From an uncultured Lactobacillus sp. (GTDB lineage: Bacteria > Bacillota > Bacilli > Lactobacillales > Lactobacillaceae): a DNA stretch of 30,154 nucleotides. Each line of letters opens with the position of its first letter. The first letter of the stretch is position 1. Of this stretch, positions 8,135 through 16,385 are shown piece by piece. The DNA lies in the NCBI RefSeq assembly GCF_902491705.1, contig NZ_CABUIW010000025.1, forward strand, positions 1 through 30,154, in the 5' to 3' direction. The position numbers and the translations under genes were made by a program. The notes under the pieces are model-generated. The model had not been told where the DNA came from. It saw only the letters and a program-made list of their open reading frames with translations, and searched no databases.

Positions 8135-8962
8135 CTAGTCGTCCATTTCGTCAAAGTGAGGAATGTACTTTTCTAAACCATCATAAGGACGTTGCAAAGT
8201 CAAAATCTTAGGACCATCTTTAGTAATGGCAAAGGTGTGTTCAAATTGAGCTGCGTTTGAACCATCTGGAGTTGCGTAGTAAACCCAGTCATCGTTAGGA
8301 TCATCAACAGTTCTTTGATCGATATGCCAATCGCCACCTGCTTCAACCATTGGTTCACAAGTGATAGTCATACCTTCACGAAGACGAATACCATGACCAG
8401 CTTTACCCCAGTGTGGAACTTCTGGATCTTCGTGAATAGTAGGTTGAATTCCGTGACCAACTAATTCACGTACGTCACCGTAGTGGTTTTCAACTTCAAC
8501 ATAATGTTGAATTGCGGCACCAATATCACCAATTCTGTTGCCAAGAACAGCTTGATCAATACCTAAGTACATTGCCTTCTTAGTAACTTCAATCAATTTC
8601 TTATCAGCTTCTGAAATTTTACCTACTGGGTAAGTAGTGCAAGAATCGGTTTCATAACCGTTCAAATTGCAGGTAACATCAACTTTAACGATGTCGCCTT
8701 CCTTTAAGATACGGTCTTTTCTAGGTGTTTGGTGAGCAATTTCATCATTTACTGAAATACAAGTACCATATTTGTAGCCTTCAAAGCCTTGTTCTGAAAG
8801 ACGGCCGCCCTTTGACTTAACATATTTTTGGCACCATTCTTCAATTTCCCAGGTTGAAATACCTGGCTTGATAACATCGCGTAAGCCTTCAAACATTGTA
8901 GCAAGAAGGTGTCCTGAGGCTTGCATGCCTTTAAGTTCACGAATTGATTTAATTGTAATCAA
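8135..8962 (-). CDS. map: Methionine aminopeptidase, type I
   Basis: A 275-aa metalloprotease that removes the initiator Met from nascent proteins. The five metal ligands are recognisable: Asp in DVTCNLNGYETDSC (two), His in VGHGIQPTIHEDP, Glu in CEPMVEAGG and Glu in QFEHTF. The family core is about 250 residues; a slightly longer C-terminal tail (GLEKYIPHFDEMDD) is acidic. The start is a TTG with GGAG eight bases upstream. There is no N-terminal zinc-finger extension. It diverges from the flavodoxin gene and precedes the YihY gene in a likely operon. Confidence 0.95.
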   Translation of the reverse strand: MITIKSIRELKGMQASGHLLATMFEGLRDVIKPGISTWEIEEWCQKYVKSKGGRLSEQGFEGYKYGTCISVNDEIAHQTPRKDRILKEGDIVKVDVTCNLNGYETDSCTTYPVGKISEADKKLIEVTKKAMYLGIDQAVLGNRIGDIGAAIQHYVEVENHYGDVRELVGHGIQPTIHEDPEVPHWGKAGHGIRLREGMTITCEPMVEAGGDWHIDQRTVDDPNDDWVYYATPDGSNAAQFEHTFAITKDGPKILTLQRPYDGLEKYIPHFDEMDD

Positions 8963-9053
8963 AATAATTTCTCCTTTAAAAAATATATTCTCCCCTATTA
9001 TAACGTTTTAATGAAGATTTTTAAAAGTTTAGCTAAAAACGGCTAGTTTCATG

Positions 9054-9059
9054 TATAAT
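9054..9059 (+). promoter_or_regulatory. Likely -10 box of the flavodoxin-gtrA unit
   Basis: A perfect TATAAT lies 38 bp before the flavodoxin ATG in the divergent region. No good -35 hexamer is visible at 16-18 bp upstream, so this is only a partial promoter call. Confidence 0.5.
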
Positions 9060-9096
9060 AGGGTGTCGTATAACACAGTGAAAGGTATGAAGAATC

Positions 9097-9543
9097 ATGA
9101 AAGCAAGAATTGTCTACGCCAGTATGACCGGCAACGATGAGGATATGGCAGATATTTTAGAAGAAGATCTACAAGATTATGGCTTTGATGTCGAAACAAG
9201 CGATGTAGGCTTTACCGACGCAAGTGATTATTTAGAAAGCGATCTTTGCATTTTCATCACTTACACTTATGGTGAAGGTGTAATGACTGACGAGATTGCA
9301 GACTTTTATGAAGAATTAAAAAAGCTTGACCTTACCGGTAAATATTTTGCAGTAATGGGCTCAGGCGACAAAACTTACGGTGAACATTTCTGTGAAAACG
9401 TATTTGACTTTGAAAAAGCATTCAAAGCTTGTCACGCAACAGAAATTACTAAACCAGTTACAATCGAAAATGCACCTGATGACGATGCAATCGATTTAAT
9501 TGATCAAGCCGCAAAGGAAATGGCCGATAAATTAAATGACTAA
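9097..9543 (+). CDS. Flavodoxin
   Basis: A 148-aa FMN-binding electron carrier. The phosphate-binding loop SMTGNDEDMAD (about 9-19) replaces the classical T-x-T-G-N-T with an acidic end. TYTYGEG (about 55-61) and GSGDKTYGEHFC (about 88-99) form the isoalloxazine loops. The protein is very acidic, as usual for flavodoxins. The length is that of a short-chain flavodoxin. Its stop codon overlaps the gtrA start by eight bases, so the two are translationally coupled, though no functional tie is obvious. Partner enzymes are not in the window. Confidence 0.93.
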   Translation: MKARIVYASMTGNDEDMADILEEDLQDYGFDVETSDVGFTDASDYLESDLCIFITYTYGEGVMTDEIADFYEELKKLDLTGKYFAVMGSGDKTYGEHFCENVFDFEKAFKACHATEITKPVTIENAPDDDAIDLIDQAAKEMADKLND

Positions 9544-10054
9544 AAATAAAAAAGAAGTTACTATTGATCAAGCTCAGATCCGCAAACTTGGCCAAAAATT
9601 AATTAAGAGACACCGTAATTTATGGGTCTACATGATTTTTGGCTTTGTTGCTGCACTTATCAACACTGTAGTCTTCATGGTTTTACACTCTTGGTGGCAC
9701 AACGTAATGGTTATTTCCAACACCATCGCCTTTATCGTGTCCAATCTGGCTTCGTTTTACTTTAACCAAAAAGCTGTTTTTATTAATAATGTAGATCATG
9801 AACACAGTACTTGGCATAAATTGATTGTTTTCTTTACTTATAGAGTAATCAGCTTAATTCCCGATACCTTAATCATGTTAGTTGGATTATCTTGGCTTCA
9901 CTTAAACGCATTGCTTGTCAAAATCATTGACCAAGTTTTAGTCGGGGTCTTCAATTACCTAACTACTAGATCTGTCTTTCAAAAGCAAGAACATACCATG
10001 ATTGAACGTGCTAAAATGCGCATTCAAGAACAAAAAGCAAAAAAGAAGCAGTAA
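9536..10054 (+). CDS. GtrA-like family membrane protein
   Basis: A 172-aa protein with four predicted membrane segments, including MIFGFVAALINTVVFMVL and IAFIVSNLASFYFNQKAVF. This matches the GtrA family (PF04138), in which members are thought to flip or hold lipid-linked sugars for cell-surface glycosylation. Both ends are basic and face the cytoplasm. It overlaps the end of the flavodoxin gene and stops inside the hairpin it shares with convergent wecB. No glycosyltransferase partner is adjacent, so the specific substrate is unknown. Confidence 0.88.
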   Translation: MTKNKKEVTIDQAQIRKLGQKLIKRHRNLWVYMIFGFVAALINTVVFMVLHSWWHNVMVISNTIAFIVSNLASFYFNQKAVFINNVDHEHSTWHKLIVFFTYRVISLIPDTLIMLVGLSWLHLNALLVKIIDQVLVGVFNYLTTRSVFQKQEHTMIERAKMRIQEQKAKKKQ

Positions 10055-10070
10055 AAAAACTGCTTCTTTT
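10041..10070. terminator. Bidirectional terminator between gtrA and wecB
   Basis: A perfect 12-bp stem, AAAAGAAGCAGT (10041-10052) with ACTGCTTCTTTT (10059-10070), has an A6 loop. The gtrA stop codon lies in it, and both orientations end in T-rich tracts. Confidence 0.9.
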
Positions 10071-10073
10071 TAT

Positions 10074-11216
10074 TTACTCAAAATCTGCTGGCTTGGCTGT
10101 TTCTTTTTTATGGAAATAGTAATAAATGTCATCCATAATTCGTTCACTAGCATGACCATCGCCATATGGATTCTTTGCGTTAGCCATTTTTTTATAAGCT
10201 TCTTTATCTTCCAAAAGCTTAAGCATTTCATCGTGAACTTTATCTACTTCAGTACCAACTAATTTTAAAGTACCAGCTTTCACACCTTCAGGTCTCTCAG
10301 TCGTATCTCTAAGTACAAGTACCGGCTTACCTAAACTTGGTGCTTCTTCTTGTACGCCACCTGAATCAGTCATAATAAAGTAGGAACGTTTAGCCAAATT
10401 ATGGAAGTCAACTACATCAAGTGGTTCAATCAAGTGAATGCGAGGGTCTCCGCCTAAAACTTCATTGGCAACTTCTTGAACTCTTGGTGATAAGTGGACA
10501 GGATAAATAATTTCAACATCGGGATGAGAATCAATTACTTGACGCATTACTTTGAAAACGCAACGCATTGGTTCGCCTTGGTTTTCACGACGGTGCATGG
10601 TAACTAAGATTACTTTATTGCCCGGCGTAATTTCATCCATTACCGCATGATGATAGTCTTTTTGAACAGTTTGCTCCAAAGCATCAATTGCAGTATTACC
10701 TGTTACGAAAATATTGTCTGCCTTATGATTTTCCTTAATTAAATTTTGCTTCGACAATTCGGTTGGAGCAAAGTATAAGTCGGCCAAATCATCGGTCATT
10801 TGACGGTTCATTTCTTCAGGATATGGTGAATACTTATTCCAAGTACGAAGGCCAGCTTCAACGTGACCCAAAGTAGTCTGCTGATAAAAGGTCGCAAGAG
10901 CTGCCGCAAAGCTTGTAGTCGTATCGCCATGAACTAAAACGATATCTGGTTTTTCTTCTTTAATTACCTTAGACAAATCGATCATTACTTTAGAGGTAAT
11001 TTCTTCTAAAGTCTGATTCTTATGCATGATATTGAAGTCATAATCAGGCTTGATCTTAAAAATCTCTAGTACTTGATCTAGCATTTCTCTATGCTGTGCA
11101 CTGACTACGGTTACTTCTTCGAAGCGATCGTCTTTTTTTAATTTTAAAACAAGTGGTGCCATTTTAATTGCTTCTGGACGCGTGCCAAAAACAGTCATTA
11201 CCTTAATTTTTTGCAT
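10074..11216 (-). CDS. wecB: UDP-N-acetylglucosamine 2-epimerase (non-hydrolysing)
   Basis: A 380-aa GT-B-fold enzyme that interconverts UDP-GlcNAc and UDP-ManNAc, used for wall teichoic acid linkage units and other surface glycans. The N-terminal FGTRPEAIKMAPLV (about 10-23), HGDTTTSFAAA, GHVEAGLRTW, PEEMNRQMTDDLAD and the C-terminal TDSGGVQEEAPSLGKP signature are all present. The length is typical. The ribosome binding site is a perfect GGAGG. It is monocistronic, with a shared terminator against gtrA. Confidence 0.95.
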   Translation of the reverse strand: MQKIKVMTVFGTRPEAIKMAPLVLKLKKDDRFEEVTVVSAQHREMLDQVLEIFKIKPDYDFNIMHKNQTLEEITSKVMIDLSKVIKEEKPDIVLVHGDTTTSFAAALATFYQQTTLGHVEAGLRTWNKYSPYPEEMNRQMTDDLADLYFAPTELSKQNLIKENHKADNIFVTGNTAIDALEQTVQKDYHHAVMDEITPGNKVILVTMHRRENQGEPMRCVFKVMRQVIDSHPDVEIIYPVHLSPRVQEVANEVLGGDPRIHLIEPLDVVDFHNLAKRSYFIMTDSGGVQEEAPSLGKPVLVLRDTTERPEGVKAGTLKLVGTEVDKVHDEMLKLLEDKEAYKKMANAKNPYGDGHASERIMDDIYYYFHKKETAKPADFE

Positions 11217-11320
11217 AAAAAACCTCCGAAAACCTAATTCTTACTATAACTGATTTAGGCCTATCTTGCACCCCAATTATGTGTTTTAATAAAAATGAAC
11301 TAAAGAAAGTTGGTATATAA

Positions 11321-11509
11321 ATGAATTCAGGTTTATTAGTTTTAATTACAACTGCTCTTTTTATCATTGTCGGTTGTTTTTGCTTAGTCTTCGGTTTAGA
11401 CAAAACTAAGCCAGCTAAAACAAGAAGAAGATTGCTTTATTCCGCATTAATCTGTGTCTTTCTTGTTTGGGGACTAATCACTTTTATCATGCTCAATCCT
11501 ATGGGCTAA
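11321..11509 (+). CDS. Small membrane protein, two predicted spans (62 aa)
   Basis: I do not recognise this protein. Two hydrophobic helices (about 4-25 and 41-58) flank a basic loop containing KTKPAKTRRR, so the N and C termini would face out and the loop in. The ATG is preceded by a GAAAG-type weak ribosome binding site. A good hairpin terminator follows at once, which supports an independent transcript. The coding strand reads through the only gap between wecB and tRNA-Arg. The family could be a small stress or envelope protein, but nothing in the sequence decides this. Confidence 0.6.
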   Translation: MNSGLLVLITTALFIIVGCFCLVFGLDKTKPAKTRRRLLYSALICVFLVWGLITFIMLNPMG

Positions 11510-11511
11510 CT

Positions 11512-11546
11512 AAAAAAGCCATCTGAAAAAATCAGATGACTTTTTT
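11512..11546. terminator. Terminator between the 62-aa gene and tRNA-Arg
   Basis: CATCTGA (11520-11526) pairs with TCAGATG (11532-11538), flanked by A6 on the left and T6 on the right. It can end both the plus-strand gene and the minus-strand tRNA transcript. Confidence 0.8.
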
Positions 11547-11554
11547 CTTTTTCA

Positions 11555-11627
11555 TGACCCCGGTGAGATTCGAACTCACCTCTACGGTTTAGGAGACCAT
11601 TGTTCTATCCAGATGAACTACGGGGTC
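11555..11627 (-). tRNA. tRNA-Arg (anticodon CCU)
   Basis: Read on the minus strand: acceptor GACCCCG (11627-11621) with CGGGGTC (11562-11556) and discriminator A at 11555. The D arm contains GTTC/GAAC. The anticodon stem ATGGT/ACCGT holds the loop CTCCTAA, so the anticodon is CCT, which reads AGG. The T arm is GTGAG-TTCGAAT-CTCAC. The length is 73 nt and CCA is not encoded. It lies downstream of the PTS EIIC gene on the same strand. Confidence 0.96.
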
Positions 11628-11680
11628 GAACACAAGATTAACTTTACCAGAAATTTGGTTAATAGTTAATCTTTTTTTAT

Positions 11681-13009
11681 CTAAAATTGCGTAGTAAAGA
11701 ACGTCTTAGGATTGTTGGTATCCGCAATCTTGTCTGCCGCAATTACAAATGGACTCCAAATTGCAAAGGCAATTAACATATCGACAATGCTTAAGACGAT
11801 TGCTCGCCAATCATAGTTACATGCCAAAAATGGTCCAATAATTGGTGGCATAATACTTGGCACTGCAACTTGAACTGGATTTACCAAGCCCATCACGCTG
11901 ACCCAATATGAAAAAGCTACGTTTACAACGGGAGTCAATAAAAACGGAATCAAATAAACCGGATTTAATACTACAGGCAAGCCTAGCAAGATTGGCTCAC
12001 CGACATTAAAGATACCAGGCGCTAAAGCAATCTTGGCAATAGTCCGATAATCGCTGCGTTTAGAAAAGATCAAGATTGCGACTATTAACATCAAGGTTCC
12101 ACCGGCACCGCCAAACCAGGCGAATACATCAAATGAACCTCTTACCCACACATAAGGCGGAACTTTGCCATTACTTACAGCTGTAATATTGCCGTTTTGT
12201 GCTGTTAACCAAATAGAATCAAGAATTGGTGATAAAACACCCAAGCCATTAATCCCAAAGAACCAGAATACTTGCACCAGCAATGTAACTAATAATACAG
12301 TACCGAAGCCTTGGCCCCATTTTACTAGTGGCATTTGAATACTATGAAGTAACCAATCGCCAAAGTAGCTACCTGTAATTGTTTGGAAAAGATAGTTGAT
12401 TCCGCCCACGCTAAAAATAGCAACCATTGCTGGAATTAATGAATCAAAAGCTGCCTGTTCTGCATGAGGCATATTGGTAGATATATGAATCATAATTCTA
12501 GCTTTGAAGCAAGCATAATAAATAGCAAAACCAATTGAGCCAAACAGAATTGCAGTAAATAAGCCTGTAGTTGAAAATTGGCTAATATCAAAGGCATTTT
12601 TAATTAATACATTATTGCCATGAAAGTGAATTTGGGCATAACTTGCAATACTTAATGCAAAAGATGGTAGCGACACAATTGCTGCAGCTAAACGATTACC
12701 TTCAAATGCTTTCGCCAATTGATAACCTAAGGCAAAAGCAAAAAAACAAGCATAAAGTGAGAAAGTTCCGCGCCAAACTATATCACTAATAGAAACTAAT
12801 GGCTGCATTGCAAAAGCAAATGTGTTCCAGCCTAAGTGAACCTTAGCAGCTGAAATCAGACTTTTAATTAATACTGCAAGTGAACCTGCAATAGTAATTG
12901 GCATTAAAGAAATAAATGCATCCCTTAATGCCACCAGCCATCTTACCTGACCTAGCCTGCTAGCTAAAGGTAACACATAGTCTTCTAGCCATCTCACTAA
13001 CCGACTCAT
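11681..13009 (-). CDS. PTS EIIC, lactose/cellobiose family
   Basis: A 442-aa integral membrane transporter with about ten hydrophobic segments. It opens with LPLASRLGQVRWLVALRDAF and the membrane stretch FISLMPITIAGSLAVLI, the typical start of CelB-type EIIC. Later GLGVLSPILDSIW, FNVGEPILLGLPVVLNP and VNPVQVAVPSIMPP match the sugar-binding loops of the family. No EIIA or EIIB gene is nearby, so it must borrow partners encoded elsewhere. Its ATG overlaps the TGA of the helicase gene (ATGA). Beta-glucoside or chitobiose-like substrates are possible; the sequence does not decide. Confidence 0.9.
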   Translation of the reverse strand: MSRLVRWLEDYVLPLASRLGQVRWLVALRDAFISLMPITIAGSLAVLIKSLISAAKVHLGWNTFAFAMQPLVSISDIVWRGTFSLYACFFAFALGYQLAKAFEGNRLAAAIVSLPSFALSIASYAQIHFHGNNVLIKNAFDISQFSTTGLFTAILFGSIGFAIYYACFKARIMIHISTNMPHAEQAAFDSLIPAMVAIFSVGGINYLFQTITGSYFGDWLLHSIQMPLVKWGQGFGTVLLVTLLVQVFWFFGINGLGVLSPILDSIWLTAQNGNITAVSNGKVPPYVWVRGSFDVFAWFGGAGGTLMLIVAILIFSKRSDYRTIAKIALAPGIFNVGEPILLGLPVVLNPVYLIPFLLTPVVNVAFSYWVSVMGLVNPVQVAVPSIMPPIIGPFLACNYDWRAIVLSIVDMLIAFAIWSPFVIAADKIADTNNPKTFFTTQF

Positions 13010-14244
13010 TTATTCACCTTCAAGTAATGTGGGTGATAACCCTTATTTTTATTGCGCTTTTTCTTTGATTTTGACTTCTTTTTCTTATTCTTAACTACGT
13101 TATTAGCTGCCTTATTTTCTTTCTTTTCTTCTTTTTTCTTCTTAGGCTTAGTAGTAGTCAAATGATATCCAGCAAAGTATACTCGCTCAAGTTCAACTTG
13201 GTCTGCCAAAAGCTTCTTTAAGTCTCTGAAGTCATGATCATCACCTAAAGTTACTACATATCCTTCTGCGTTCATTCGACCGGTACGTCCAGCACGGTGC
13301 AAATAAGTATTGGTTTCGCTTGGAATTTCATAGTTGATTACATAAGTAAGACTTGGAATATCCAAACCACGTGCAGCTAAATCTGTTGCTAAAAGCAATT
13401 TAGTTTTACCAGTGGCTAAATCATTTAAGGCTTGTTCACGCTTTTGCTTACCAAATTCATTAGATAAAAGTTCAAACTTTGTTTTAGTATGACCAAAAAT
13501 TCCGGCAAAACGCATCATGGTCTTGTTTGAGTCAAAGAACAAAATTCCTTTGAATTGGTCCAGCTTAGTCATTCTTTGCAAGAATTCAATTTTATGCTGG
13601 TTATCAACTTGCAAGAAATAATGCTTAGTAGCAGATTTTTGTTCATTTCTAACATCTACAAGTAGAAAATGACGATTGAAAATTTCTTCTGCATCCCTAG
13701 TAATTTCAGAATCTGTTGCTCCAAACAATAATACTTGGCTATCTGGACCTAGATTTTGCCCTAATGAAGACAATAATTCTAGCTTGGTAAATTCCAAAAT
13801 ATCGTCGGCTTCGTCAATGATTAATGTTTTAATCTGACCTAGCTTAATTCGACCACTAGAAAAGAAATCGAAAAATCTACCTGGTGTAGCGACGATTACT
13901 TCTGGATGCTTTTTCTTAAGATTATCTTCTTGGCGCTTACGATTACCCGCACCAACTAAACTAGCACCCTTTAATCCTAATGCATGCACAAATGGATTAA
14001 TGGCATGACGAATCTGCACAGCTAATTCTGTAGTTGGCGCAATGATAACCACGCTGTTTGCATTACCTTTTTGTGCTCGCTCTAAACTAGGAAGCGCATA
14101 AGCTAAGGTCTTTCCTGTACCGGTTTTAGCTAAACCGACCAAAGAAGCACCATTTCTTATGGCATCGTAAGTTTCCTTTTGAATTAAAGTTGGCTTTTCT
14201 TTATGTTGTTTGATTAATTCTCTTTTTACTTCTTCTTGATACAT
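13006..14244 (-). CDS. DEAD-box RNA helicase
   Basis: A 412-aa ATP-dependent RNA helicase. Motif I is AKTGTGKT (39-46), Ia APTTELA, Ib TPGR (120-123), motif II DEAD (144-147), motif III GAT instead of the usual SAT (175-177), motif V ATDLAARGLD and motif VI HRAGRTGR (316-323). A Lys-rich tail (about 367-412, many KKK runs) probably binds RNA. Members of this group assist ribosome assembly and mRNA turnover, especially in the cold. The start ATG overlaps the stop of the upstream GH25-like gene (TAATG) and its own stop overlaps the EIIC start, so three genes are coupled. Confidence 0.93.
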   Translation of the reverse strand: MYQEEVKRELIKQHKEKPTLIQKETYDAIRNGASLVGLAKTGTGKTLAYALPSLERAQKGNANSVVIIAPTTELAVQIRHAINPFVHALGLKGASLVGAGNRKRQEDNLKKKHPEVIVATPGRFFDFFSSGRIKLGQIKTLIIDEADDILEFTKLELLSSLGQNLGPDSQVLLFGATDSEITRDAEEIFNRHFLLVDVRNEQKSATKHYFLQVDNQHKIEFLQRMTKLDQFKGILFFDSNKTMMRFAGIFGHTKTKFELLSNEFGKQKREQALNDLATGKTKLLLATDLAARGLDIPSLTYVINYEIPSETNTYLHRAGRTGRMNAEGYVVTLGDDHDFRDLKKLLADQVELERVYFAGYHLTTTKPKKKKEEKKENKAANNVVKNKKKKSKSKKKRNKNKGYHPHYLKVNK

Positions 14245-14951
14245 TATTGTGTTAATTGTCCATACTTTTGTCTATATTGACCAACGGTTCCGTTATACGC
14301 GTACATTGTAACGCCTTTTTCTAATCCATTGACGTTCTTAACGCGTCCGTTAGTAGTATAGCGCCAAAATGAGTACTTTAGCTTATTTGGCACCTTTTTA
14401 TCTACTGACATAAATTTTGTCTGTGGCGTGAAATACTTGTGATACTTATAATCCACGTCGACGATTACGCTTTTATTACGCTGTTCAAGCATACTGGCAA
14501 ATTGCCCCATTGATGTTAAATATCGCTTGCTGCGGCTATTTACAGCTGGCTCAAGCAGAATCGGCAAGCTTCCTGTATTATCGCCAACCTTTTCAAAAAA
14601 ATAGCGATAATGCTGCAAGGGCGTAGATTCATTACTATATAAAATCATACTGCCAAAAGCAAGCTTGGTTCCTAAAATTTGATCACGATAAGATAGATAA
14701 TTTTCATCAAAATATGATCTGCCTTGCGTTGATTTTAAATAAACAAAGGAAATCCCATTTGCCTGCAATTTATGCAAATCTACATAGTCAACATCTTGAT
14801 TAAGCTGAATCCCAATGGCACTTGAATTAGAATTCGGCGGAAGAGTTGTCTGCTTTTTAAAATTAAAAAAGCCAACAAAAAGAAATGCAATTGCTAGCAG
14901 CAATAATGTAATAATTGCCGGCAAAGTATATTTATGATGATATCTTTTCAT
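14244..14951 (-). CDS. GH25-like (muramidase fold) protein lacking catalytic acids
   Basis: A 235-aa protein with an N-terminal signal anchor (TLPAIITLLLLAIAFLFVGF, about 9-28) and an outside domain whose layout follows GH25 lysozymes. IGIQLNQDVDY stands where GIDVSxxQG is expected, FVYLKSTQGRSYFDENY matches the YIKATEG block, and SFWRYTTNGRVKNVNG matches the late WQYSS block. The key acids look lost: Gln replaces the first Asp, the DxE motif reads LLEPA, and VDMN reads VTMY. The ATG at 14951 follows GGGGGAAGC and is preferred to a longer frame starting at 15011, which lacks such a site. It may bind peptidoglycan without cutting it. Confidence 0.75.
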   Translation of the reverse strand: MKRYHHKYTLPAIITLLLLAIAFLFVGFFNFKKQTTLPPNSNSSAIGIQLNQDVDYVDLHKLQANGISFVYLKSTQGRSYFDENYLSYRDQILGTKLAFGSMILYSNESTPLQHYRYFFEKVGDNTGSLPILLEPAVNSRSKRYLTSMGQFASMLEQRNKSVIVDVDYKYHKYFTPQTKFMSVDKKVPNKLKYSFWRYTTNGRVKNVNGLEKGVTMYAYNGTVGQYRQKYGQLTQ

Positions 14952-15060
14952 GCTGCTTCCCCCTGCTATTATTTTACCCGAACATATTCGCCGTACCAAT
15001 ACTTCTATCATAGATGTGCTAAAATAATTTAGATATTATTTTTTGACGAGGGTGAAGTAC

Positions 15061-16365
15061 GTGAAAAGGCAAATTTCTTTTGGCCAAGCTTTGGCAACCG
15101 TTGTAGGTTCTGTAATTGGGGCCGGCGTTTTCTTCAAGATCGGTATCATTACTGCTCAAACTGGCAGCAGTTCGATGACCATCTTTGTTTGGATATTAGC
15201 CGGCGTGATCTCGATTGCATCTGGCTTAACCATTTCAGAAATTGCAGCTAGTTTAAAGATTAACGGTGCAATTAAATATCTAGATTATACTTATGGTCGA
15301 ATTTGGGGCTTTTTATTTGGCTGGGCGCAAATGATCGTTTATTTTCCTGCCCAAATTGGAGCGTTGAGTTCAATCTTTGGCGTGCAGTTCGTTTCACTAT
15401 TTGGTATTCAAGCCAAATATTCAAATTTGGTAGCGATACTGCTGGTTCTATTTCTCTTGGGAATTAACCTAATCGGAACTAAATTCTCCAGTAAGATGCA
15501 ATCGATCATTACCGTCTTAAAAATTATCCCTATTGCTTTAATCATTATTTGGGGAATATTCAATCAAAATAAAGTTGCCGCTCCACTTTTACCATTAACT
15601 GTTGGCGCAGGAAAATCATTTTCTGGTGCGATTAGCCAAGGCCTTCTTTCTGCATTGTTTGCTTTTGAAGGCTGGATCGTTGTTACCAACTTGGCCAATG
15701 AAGTTAAAAAGCCAGAGCGTGATCTTTCAAGAGCGATTATCTTAGGCTTATCATTAATCACCTTAATCTATATTTTGATTAACTACACTTTCCTTACTGT
15801 TTTGCCAATTAATCAATTGGTTAATAACAATAATGCTGCTTTTGAAGCTTCTATGAAACTATTTGGTCAGTTTGGCGGAAAATTAGTCACCATAGGTATT
15901 TTGATTTCGGTTTACGGGGCGGTTAATGCCTTTATGCTCACGGGGATGCGTACTCCTTACATTTTGGCTCAAGATAACTTATTACCATTTTCTAAGAAAA
16001 TCGGTAAAGCTAACATTCACACTGGTGTCCCTGTCTTTGGTGCTTTGATCGTCGATGCTATTGCTATCGTGATGATTCTCTTAGGCAACTTCACAGTTTT
16101 AACTGACATGCTGGTCTTTGTCATGTGGACTTTCAACACCATGCTTTCTGTTGCCGTGATCATTTTACGTAAGCGTGAACCAGAACTAGTACGGCCATTT
16201 AAAGTACCATGGTATCCAGTCATTCCGCTTGTCTCAATCTTAGGTGGTATCTTCATCGTAGTATCAACGATTATCAACCAATTCACACTTTCTCTCATTG
16301 GGATAGGCTTAACTTTACTAGGATTACCAATTTACTTTTACAAGCAAAAGCAAAATGCACGTTAA
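15061..16365 (+). CDS. Amino acid permease, APC superfamily
   Basis: A 434-aa transporter with about twelve membrane helices. The N-terminal GSVIGAGVFFKIG is the unwound TM1 substrate-binding motif of the APC/LAT family. AFEGWIVVTNLANEVKKPERDLSRAI is the TM6 and consensus amphipathic region typical of the same group. It probably moves neutral or cationic amino acids by exchange or symport; the substrate is not determinable. I chose GTG at 15061, which has GAGGGTGA five bases before it, over a TTG at 15043 that has none. It diverges from the GH25-like gene, with an extended -10 candidate, TGCTAAAAT, at 15017-15025. Confidence 0.92.
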   Translation: MKRQISFGQALATVVGSVIGAGVFFKIGIITAQTGSSSMTIFVWILAGVISIASGLTISEIAASLKINGAIKYLDYTYGRIWGFLFGWAQMIVYFPAQIGALSSIFGVQFVSLFGIQAKYSNLVAILLVLFLLGINLIGTKFSSKMQSIITVLKIIPIALIIIWGIFNQNKVAAPLLPLTVGAGKSFSGAISQGLLSALFAFEGWIVVTNLANEVKKPERDLSRAIILGLSLITLIYILINYTFLTVLPINQLVNNNNAAFEASMKLFGQFGGKLVTIGILISVYGAVNAFMLTGMRTPYILAQDNLLPFSKKIGKANIHTGVPVFGALIVDAIAIVMILLGNFTVLTDMLVFVMWTFNTMLSVAVIILRKREPELVRPFKVPWYPVIPLVSILGGIFIVVSTIINQFTLSLIGIGLTLLGLPIYFYKQKQNAR

Positions 16366-16381
16366 CCAACGTGCATTTTTT
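16352..16381. terminator. Terminator between the permease and MFS genes
   Basis: AATGCACGTT (16354-16363) pairs with AACGTGCATT (16368-16377) around an AACC loop, followed by T6 on the plus strand and T4 on the minus strand. It sits between two convergent genes. Confidence 0.85.
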
Positions 16382-16385
16382 GTAT

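Noticed and set aside
11634..11673. A 9-bp inverted repeat between the EIIC gene and tRNA-Arg, considered as a terminator of the EIIC gene
   Set aside because: The T tract lies on the plus-strand side, whereas the EIIC gene reads on the minus strand; no clear plus-strand transcript reaches it.
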